NCBI GenBank assembly: GCA_041649045.1 | Contig: JBAZNV010000002.1 | Location: 1 to 64,000 of the forward strand | Reading direction: 5' to 3' | Source: JAGVXH01 sp041649045 | GTDB lineage: Archaea > Nanobdellota > Nanobdellia > Pacearchaeales > GW2011-AR1 | DNA: 64,000 nt | Shown: positions 58,697-64,000 of the stretch, in pieces | Layout of the letters: each line of letters opens with the position of its first letter | Position numbering within the stretch: position 1 is the first letter of the stretch | Position numbers and translations under genes: made by a program | Notes under the pieces: model-generated | Told to the model about the DNA's origin: nothing | Database searches by the model: none | Seen by the model: only the letters and a program-made list of their open reading frames with translations

Positions 58697-59190
58697 GAGC
58701 ACAAATGAAAATTCAGCAAATGGCGTTTATGATTTTGGCGGTTTTTTTATTTTTTGTTCTGGTTGGTTTATTTTTTTTAGCTATTCAATTTCGGGACATA
58801 AATAAAAATGCAGATAGGATGCAGACAGAACAGGCAATATCATCATTAAAAGTAATCGCGGACATGGCCGAGTTATCTTATGATTCAACAGACACATTAA
58901 CAATAGACGAAGATAAATTAAAGATAATGTCAACCAAATTTTCTGAAAAATATAAAAACTTCTGGCCAGTTGCCTCAATCAAAATTTACATAATTTACCC
59001 ATCGTTCAACAAGACAATCAAATGCCCAGAAACGAACTGCAACTATTATGAGATTTTAGACAACGGACAAAAAAACATAAAAGAATATTCCACTTTCATT
59101 TCTATATGTAGCAAAATAAATAATTTCGGGGTTTATGATAAATGCGGAATAGGAAAAATAGTCGTAGGAGTCAAAATAAATGAAAAATAA
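58690..59190 (+). CDS. Single-anchor pilin-like surface protein (cluster member)
   Basis: A 166-residue protein with an N-terminal hydrophobic helix (KIQQMAFMILAVFLFFVLVG) followed by a polar heptad-like region (NKNADRMQTEQAISSLKVIA) and a beta end with Cys pairs (KCPETNCNYYE; SICSKINNFGVYDKCGIGKI). Layout is that of a type IV pilin: hydrophobic helix, helix extension, then a globular head. Overlaps flanking genes by 7 and 11 bases. Confidence 0.68.
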   Translation: MVRAQMKIQQMAFMILAVFLFFVLVGLFFLAIQFRDINKNADRMQTEQAISSLKVIADMAELSYDSTDTLTIDEDKLKIMSTKFSEKYKNFWPVASIKIYIIYPSFNKTIKCPETNCNYYEILDNGQKNIKEYSTFISICSKINNFGVYDKCGIGKIVVGVKINEK

Positions 59191-59665
59191 TCACAAAGCC
59201 CAGCAGGAAATGGTCGGTTTTGTCTTGATAGTCATCTTGGTAATTGTAGGAGTAATGGTTTTTTTAATCCTTTCATTAAAATCTCCCGAAGAACAATCCA
59301 GCTCAAATGTTGATAATATGCTCGGAGCGATAATGAAAATAACGACAGAATGTGCCATTGTTTTCGAACCCCAATTCGAAGATTTGCATGATTTATTTGA
59401 GAGTTGTTACGCAGGAAAAAAATGTGCGAATCTAAACATCGACACCTGCGAATACCTTAATAAAACGCTCCAGAACGTTTTTGCCGATATTATAAAAACC
59501 GAAAGCACAATAGAATCATATCAGTTTGACTTTTTAATTAAAGAAGGAGATAGTTTACTTGAGATTAAAGAGGGAAATTGTTCGGGAGAATTTTCTTCAG
59601 CACAAAGAAATCTTGGAAATTCTGCGAATTTGGTTGTTAGATTAAAGATTTGTAAATCAGATTAA
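59180..59665 (+). CDS. Single-anchor pilin-like surface protein (last of the cluster)
   Basis: A 161-residue protein with N-terminus KNNHKAQQEMVGFVLIVILV and a hydrophobic helix (about 12-33), then a mostly helical ectodomain with Cys residues (TTECAIVFEPQFEDLHDLFE; CYAGKKCANLNIDTCEY). Glu five after the cleavage-like position (QQEM) is a pilin-like touch. It converges with the wHTH gene by four bases. Confidence 0.68.
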   Translation: MKNNHKAQQEMVGFVLIVILVIVGVMVFLILSLKSPEEQSSSNVDNMLGAIMKITTECAIVFEPQFEDLHDLFESCYAGKKCANLNIDTCEYLNKTLQNVFADIIKTESTIESYQFDFLIKEGDSLLEIKEGNCSGEFSSAQRNLGNSANLVVRLKICKSD

Positions 59666-60018
59666 ATATTAATAATTATTTGCAAACTATCGACTGAAAG
59701 CACGGGCCTCAACGATTCTCTTTTCCCCCTTTTTTCCGAAATGAATTCTAAAAATCCAAATCGCTCAAGAGACAAAACGTCTTCTCTGACAGACTTAAAG
59801 TCCCTTCCAAGAATTTTTGCAAGAGCATAAATAGAACAAGGATTTTCTTTTTTTAAAATATATAATATTCTTGATTTTTCATTGCTTAATAAGCTTCGCA
59901 ACATTTTCACATCAGAAAAATCATGATCAGTCGATTTCCCTATAAATTTTGAGACGAAGTTTTCCTTATTTGCATTTACTTCAACGTATCTAATTTTGGT
60001 TTTTCTTATTTGTGCCAT
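59662..60018 (-). CDS. Winged-helix transcriptional regulator
   Basis: A 118-residue protein with a winged-helix domain (about 50-110): KMLRSLLSNEKSRILYILKK, then IYALAKILGRDFKSVREDVL (recognition helix) and a wing. N-terminal 35 residues are basic. It resembles small ArsR/MarR-type and haloarchaeal HVO_A0114-like regulators. It stands between the surface cluster and the S-layer gene and is divergent from the latter, so it may act on one of them. Confidence 0.75.
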   Translation of the reverse strand: MAQIRKTKIRYVEVNANKENFVSKFIGKSTDHDFSDVKMLRSLLSNEKSRILYILKKENPCSIYALAKILGRDFKSVREDVLSLERFGFLEFISEKRGKRESLRPVLSVDSLQIIINI

Positions 60019-60413
60019 ACATATTCTTATTTAACCATATATATAAATACTATGTTTTTATTATATATGTGTTTTTCGACCATATATTTTATATATATTT
60101 TTTTATTTTTTTTTAAATCGTTATCTTAAAATATAATAACAAAAGATTTATAAATAAACCATGAAAAAAGTTGGTTTTTAACTAAAAATTTATGGCAAAG
60201 TTTATAAACTATTTTCAAGATAACTAAACAAGCGTTATTGTTTATCAATAATGCATTGACTAGTCAGTGTTCATACAGGGACCCTAGTAATAACAAACTT
60301 ATAACGCTCCCTAAGTTATAAGAACCGGCCAGGCTATTAGAAAAGTTGAACGCGAAACTCGCGGCCTTGAAGAAGGCGGCTAATCTGATAGTGCTGAAAG
60401 GAGGTTAATAATA
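60019..60413 (+). promoter_or_regulatory. Divergent promoter region and structured leader of the S-layer gene
   Basis: 395 bases without an ORF. The left third (60019-60130) is AT-rich with repeated accatatat motifs and the TATA box for the regulator. S-layer TATA-like boxes stand at about 60148 (gatttataaata) and 60198 (gtttataaac). The leader (about 60225-60413) contains stems: TTATTG-tttat-CAATAA (60233-60251), the palindrome TGACTAGTCA, CTTATAAC with GTTATAAG (60298-60321), GCGAaactCGC (60351-60362), and a strong Shine-Dalgarno aaaggaggt ending 10 bases before the ATG. A long stable leader fits a highly expressed S-layer gene. Confidence 0.7.
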
Positions 60414-62594
60414 ATGAATAATATATTTAGAAAAGCTATAACAGTTTTAAGTAGTGTTGCTATGGTAGGTGCTACAATAGGTGCGGCTGCTGCTGCTTCC
60501 TATCCAGACCCTTTCGTAGGAAGTACCGCTGTTGTTTATGGTGCCAATGCTGCTCCTTCTGATTTCTCCGCTGCTACAAACATAGTTGCTAATTTGAACT
60601 CAGAAAATGCTGGTTCAGTTTCGCTAACTGGTGGCGAAGGAGTAACTGAAGATCAAATTCCTCTTGGAGGAAGTATCGTTTCAGGAAAAATTCCTGCCAC
60701 AATTACAGATGCAAAAGTTTCAGGTCTTCTTGATACGAAGATTAACTGGGACGATGGAGATGGAACAGGAGCTCAGGACTACAATATACAGGAACAAATT
60801 ATCCTTACTGCAACAGGCATCCAACTGAATACTACTTTAGATGATAATGAGTATGCAGAAAAGGTTGCTTTAACAAATGATAAAGCTATAGAATACAGAT
60901 ATGTATTTGACGATGCTTTTAATTCAACATTTGTAGATGCAGATGCAGACACTCTTTACTTAGATCTTTTAGGAAAGAGATACGAAGTTAGTGCTATGAC
61001 CGCTTCAAGTCTTACAGTAACGACTTCCGAAGAAGTTTCTCTTGCAATCGGTGAGAGCTACACTTACAAAGGAAAGACATTTACTGTAGACGATGTTTAC
61101 AGCGATAAGGCACAGGTTAATGGAGAACTTATATCTACAAGTTCCTCGAAAAAAATCGATGGAATGCGAGTTTATGTTTCTTCGGTAGGTTACCACTCTA
61201 ACTCTCCAGAATTAAGTAAAGTAATTTTGAAGATTGGAGAAGATATTAGTAAAACCTATTCCAGTGGAGAAGAATACGTTGGAGAAGACCCAGATGACCC
61301 AGAATGGGTTTGGACTTGGTCAAATCCAGGCGTTGCTGCAGGATACATAGGTGTTAAGTATAACTATAAACAAACAAGAGATACAGATGATGTTGTCTAC
61401 GCTGGAGGGAGTTTTATCTTTCCAGAAAATTATGCTGAAGTAAAATTCGAAGGTCTAACAGACGTAGATTATAAAGACTATAAAGTCTATTTTGATCTAA
61501 CAGAAGATCTTTGGAATAGTACTGACTTGACTTCTACAGCTACTGTTCAAGATGCCCCTGTTTTAATCATCGAAGCGCTAAGTGGCGAGAAAGATGCTAT
61601 TAAAATATCTGGTAATGCAGATGTTGGTGGAGGAACGACAGTAAATATCGAAACAAATAAGATTTATCTTAGATGGGCGGTAAATCAATCCGCTACAGAA
61701 TCGACTGAAGACGAAGTAGGTGTTGGGGTAGATAATTTTGGTGGACTTGAACTCTTTTACAGCGATGTAAATGGAGATGTTTCATCATCCATAAAACCAA
61801 GGTTTGGTGCACGTTACAATTCAACTGCAGTAGCAGGAACTATATCTGAAGTAGATTTGGGAGATTTAATCGTTGGAGATACAGAAGTTCAAATTTTAGC
61901 TACAGTTGCTGATAGTGATTTGAATTTGACTTTCATCGATGACGGTGCTGCTAACTCAATCCAGGTAGATGTGGGAGGTGTAAACTTAACACACGCTACT
62001 GGCTCTATGAAATGGTTAGGTGGGAACACTGAAACCACAAGCAAAGAAATTGGAGAATCTACAGATATTAATGTTACAGCAGGAGGAGTACTAACCTCTA
62101 TCGGGACCTATGATAATGATGTTATGACTTATAACGGGCTTATCATAAAAACACCCGAAGCAAACGCTGACGATGATCAGGTTATAATCAGTGTTCCAAG
62201 CGACAGAGTATACGGTATAGTATCGGTACTCGCTGGTGGAAGTGCTGTTGACGGCGAAACAGGAGCTTTAGTAGTTAAGGACTCTGAAACTTCAAAAATA
62301 ACCGGTAAAAACTTAATCGTTGTAGGTGGTTCAGCTATAAATGCTGTTGCTGCTGATTTATTGGGTTCTGCTTATGCAGGTGAAGCTTTCGCAGCTCAAA
62401 CTGGCGTTGATGCAGGTAAATTCTTAATCCAGTCCTTTAATAGGAATGGGAAGACGGCTCTGCTTGTAGCTGGTTATAATGCTGCTGATACAGAAAAGGC
62501 CTCGCAATACTTGCTTAACAATGCAGTTGATACAACTGTTGGGAAGAAGTATGTAGGAACTTCTGCTACTGAAGCTACTCTTGTAGTTCAATAA
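60414..62594 (+). CDS. S-layer protein
   Basis: A 726-residue S-layer protein. Signal peptide (RKAITVLSSVAMVGATIGAA, cleaved after AAA), then the S-layer N-domain start YPDPFVGSTAVVYGANAAPS and DFSAATNIVANLNSENAG. The central part is beta-rich and acidic; the C-terminal S-layer domain has KNLIVVGGSAINAVAADLLG and ALLVAGYNAADTEKASQYLL. The pattern is that of the methanogen/DPANN S-layer family. Codon use (many GCT, GGT, ACA) looks adapted for high expression, unlike the neighbours. It is followed by poly-T terminators. Confidence 0.92.
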   Translation: MNNIFRKAITVLSSVAMVGATIGAAAAASYPDPFVGSTAVVYGANAAPSDFSAATNIVANLNSENAGSVSLTGGEGVTEDQIPLGGSIVSGKIPATITDAKVSGLLDTKINWDDGDGTGAQDYNIQEQIILTATGIQLNTTLDDNEYAEKVALTNDKAIEYRYVFDDAFNSTFVDADADTLYLDLLGKRYEVSAMTASSLTVTTSEEVSLAIGESYTYKGKTFTVDDVYSDKAQVNGELISTSSSKKIDGMRVYVSSVGYHSNSPELSKVILKIGEDISKTYSSGEEYVGEDPDDPEWVWTWSNPGVAAGYIGVKYNYKQTRDTDDVVYAGGSFIFPENYAEVKFEGLTDVDYKDYKVYFDLTEDLWNSTDLTSTATVQDAPVLIIEALSGEKDAIKISGNADVGGGTTVNIETNKIYLRWAVNQSATESTEDEVGVGVDNFGGLELFYSDVNGDVSSSIKPRFGARYNSTAVAGTISEVDLGDLIVGDTEVQILATVADSDLNLTFIDDGAANSIQVDVGGVNLTHATGSMKWLGGNTETTSKEIGESTDINVTAGGVLTSIGTYDNDVMTYNGLIIKTPEANADDDQVIISVPSDRVYGIVSVLAGGSAVDGETGALVVKDSETSKITGKNLIVVGGSAINAVAADLLGSAYAGEAFAAQTGVDAGKFLIQSFNRNGKTALLVAGYNAADTEKASQYLLNNAVDTTVGKKYVGTSATEATLVVQ

Positions 62595-62603
62595 ATACAA
62601 AAG

Positions 62604-62647
62604 ATAGGAATTTTTTCCTTTCTTTTTTTCTTTTTTTCTTTTTTTTG
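62604..62647 (+). terminator. Poly-T terminator after the S-layer gene
   Basis: Right after the TAA (62594) comes a run of T-rich blocks (ttttttcctttctttttttctttttttcttttttttg) with at least four clusters of five or more T. Archaeal RNA polymerase stops at oligo-T without needing a hairpin. The repeated T blocks fit an efficient end for a very active gene. Confidence 0.7.
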
Positions 62648-62682
62648 AAAATATTTATAAGTAAATGTTTTTTAAAATAATA

Positions 62683-63234
62683 ATGATTAGAAAAATAAAA
62701 AATCAAAATGATATTAAAAAAGCCAAAAGAAGAAACCAAATAATACTTGGGATAATTTTAATTTTTATATTGGTTGGATCAATGCTTCTGGTTGATAAAG
62801 CAGGGGATTCCAAAGACGAAAGCAAGACAACAGAAAATGGGGTGGAGTTTTATAATATAAATGATGTTTGGCAAACACAAATCGGCCAACAGGTTTTCGC
62901 GTTTTCTTATTTGCCTTCAGAATTAGATATTGAGGCAAAGGGAGTATTTTCAATTGCAGATTATTATAGCAAGCCTATCTATTTCAACGACCTGAATAAT
63001 GAGGGAGCGATAGAAATATTAATGAATATCGGAAATTTTATTCAACGATATCAGGAAGCCTGTGAAACAGAAAATTGTGAAAAAAACTTGCCAACAAAAA
63101 CCTGTGAAGACATTTTTTTTATTTTCAAAGAAGGAGAGAATTCGTCAGTCTATAAAAAAGATAACTGTGTTTATATTACAGGGGATTCAAAAAAGGGAGC
63201 CGATGCATTCCTATATAAAGCTTTAAATATTTAA
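62683..63234 (+). CDS. Membrane-anchored protein, paralogue of the next gene
   Basis: A 183-residue protein starting MIRKIKNQNDIKKAKRRNQI, with a membrane helix (about 20-38), then an outer alpha/beta domain of about 145 residues with four Cys (ETENCEKNLPTKTCEDIFFI; DNCVYITGDSKKGADAF). The ATG at 62683 is chosen because atatttataag lies about 25-30 bases upstream (leaderless). The pattern (helix, Cys pair, short 'EG-NSSVY' strand, final CxYIT) recurs in the next gene. Function unknown. Confidence 0.6.
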   Translation: MIRKIKNQNDIKKAKRRNQIILGIILIFILVGSMLLVDKAGDSKDESKTTENGVEFYNINDVWQTQIGQQVFAFSYLPSELDIEAKGVFSIADYYSKPIYFNDLNNEGAIEILMNIGNFIQRYQEACETENCEKNLPTKTCEDIFFIFKEGENSSVYKKDNCVYITGDSKKGADAFLYKALNI

Positions 63235-63250
63235 TTTTACAACTATCAAA

Positions 63251-63949
63251 ATGGCAAAAAAGACAAAATCCAAAGAAAAGAATGACCAAAGGGATAATGA
63301 TAGAACCGTAAAAAAATCAATTATAAAAAAAGAGAATCGTCAACTCGCGTGGTTTATTGCAATAGTAATAGTCGGGTTTATTATTTTTTTTGGAATATAT
63401 TTGTATCTTGAAAAATCAAAAGAGCCTGAAAAATTTAATTATATCGGGGTAGATTGGACAGTGGAACCCTATGAAGATTTTACAACGTATCATGCAAGAT
63501 TCCAGTCTTTTGCTCACGAGAATTTAACATATAATTTATATCTTAGAAATGACCCAAGAGAAAACAATGTTTCGGTTGATGGTAATTTGACCTATTTTAA
63601 ATATGGAGGAATCCTTGCTTTTTCTCCAGAGGTTGACGAGTGTCGAGAAGATGTCCCGATAGCGACGGTAGCTTTTGCAAGTTTTTTACAATCGGTCGTC
63701 GGGATGAGAGAAGTGATTCCTGGGACAACGGACTTTGAAGTTTACCAAGAAACTGGGAAAGTGTTTACAGATTGTTCAATTTCGAATAGAGTTGTTTTTA
63801 TAATACAAAAGGGGAATGAATCCTCGGTCGTACAATCTCCAAAGAATCCATATTGTTACACGATAACAATCAAAGATTGTGAAGATGTTCTCCCAATAGA
63901 AAAATTCATAATAGAAACAATGCGAGAACGAAATAATAATTTAGAATAA
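63251..63949 (+). CDS. Membrane-anchored protein, paralogue of the previous gene
   Basis: A 232-residue protein: Lys-rich cytosolic start, membrane helix (about 34-54, LAWFIAIVIVGFIIFFGIYL), and an outer domain (FNYIGVDWTVEPYEDFTTYH; ENNVSVDGNLTYFKYGGILA; NPYCYTITIKDCEDVLPIEK). The arrangement near the end (FIIQKGNESSVVQSPKNPYC) echoes FIFKEGENSSVYKKDNC of the previous gene, so the two are probably old duplicates. Such proteins are common unnamed DPANN membrane proteins. Confidence 0.65.
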   Translation: MAKKTKSKEKNDQRDNDRTVKKSIIKKENRQLAWFIAIVIVGFIIFFGIYLYLEKSKEPEKFNYIGVDWTVEPYEDFTTYHARFQSFAHENLTYNLYLRNDPRENNVSVDGNLTYFKYGGILAFSPEVDECREDVPIATVAFASFLQSVVGMREVIPGTTDFEVYQETGKVFTDCSISNRVVFIIQKGNESSVVQSPKNPYCYTITIKDCEDVLPIEKFIIETMRERNNNLE

Positions 63950-64000
63950 TCTTATTTTTTCTTTTCTTTAAATTCATTTCTTATATTTAATAAAAATTTT

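Noticed and set aside
60141..60260. Replication origin near the AT-rich region before the S-layer gene
   Set aside because: No ORB-like repeats and no orc1/cdc6 gene nearby; the AT richness fits promoters.

Overview
The window looks like a chromosome segment of an AT-rich DPANN archaeon, most likely a Pacearchaeota/Woesearchaeota (Nanobdellota)-type lineage. The evidence is an archaeal S10-spc ribosomal operon order (uL3-uL4-uL23-uL2-uS19-uL22-uS3-uL29-aIF1-uS17-uL14-uL24-eS4-uL5-uS14-uS8-uL6-eL32-eL19-uL18-uS5-uL30-uL15-SecY), eukaryote-type replication proteins (MCM, GINS, PCNA, an RPA-like OB protein and a primase with a PriL-like tail), an archaeal S-layer protein, TATA/BRE-type promoters with many apparently leaderless starts, and type IV pilin-like N-termini. 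The lineage is an inference; no 16S gene is present. | Layout: 1-1024 carries the start of a pilin-like gene and an eIF2B/ribose-1,5-bisphosphate isomerase-family gene. 1029-16304 is one long minus-strand unit from uL3 to SecY and an EMC3/DUF106-like membrane protein. Seven small proteins that I do not recognise are embedded in it by TAATG/ATGA-type junctions; an eighth lies between uL10 and uL12 (24175-24480). 16511-22113 holds a zinc-ribbon protein, a conserved DPANN-type protein, an AI-2E transporter-family protein, AMP phosphorylase, SemiSWEET, a cyclophilin, and a CMP/dCMP deaminase interrupted by an in-frame TAG. 22033-23170 is an RNA-rich stretch: two tRNA-Ser genes, a tRNA-Ser pseudogene that keeps an intron-like insertion, and a probable structured ncRNA. 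23864-25869 is the uL1-uL10-uL12 operon. | 26025-36158 mixes information processing (GINS, uS2, primase) with secreted Cys-rich proteins and a radical SAM/SPASM enzyme that directly follows one of them. 36148-40800 contains a PD-(D/E)XK nuclease-like protein, a pilin-like anchor fused to a beta-helix, a stand-alone NFACT-R protein and a YhbY protein. 40965-46960 is a run of eS19-eL39-eL31, a Cbf5/TruB-type pseudouridine synthase, MCM, RPA-like and PCNA genes. | 48209-59665 is the most unusual part: a ribbon-helix-helix gene followed by two tandem copies of a two-gene unit (small pilin-like protein plus a giant Cys-rich secreted protein with an internal hydrophobic block) and then four further single-anchor, pilin-like proteins. 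It looks like a surface apparatus. The second small gene is split by a -1 frameshift exactly at a T TTT TTA heptamer. The window ends with an S-layer protein behind a structured leader and two membrane-anchored paralogues. | Joint function (inference): most of the window serves translation and replication; the accessory part builds the cell envelope and possibly a contact apparatus. AMP phosphorylase and the isomerase-family protein suggest the archaeal AMP salvage route, although no RuBisCO gene is in the window.
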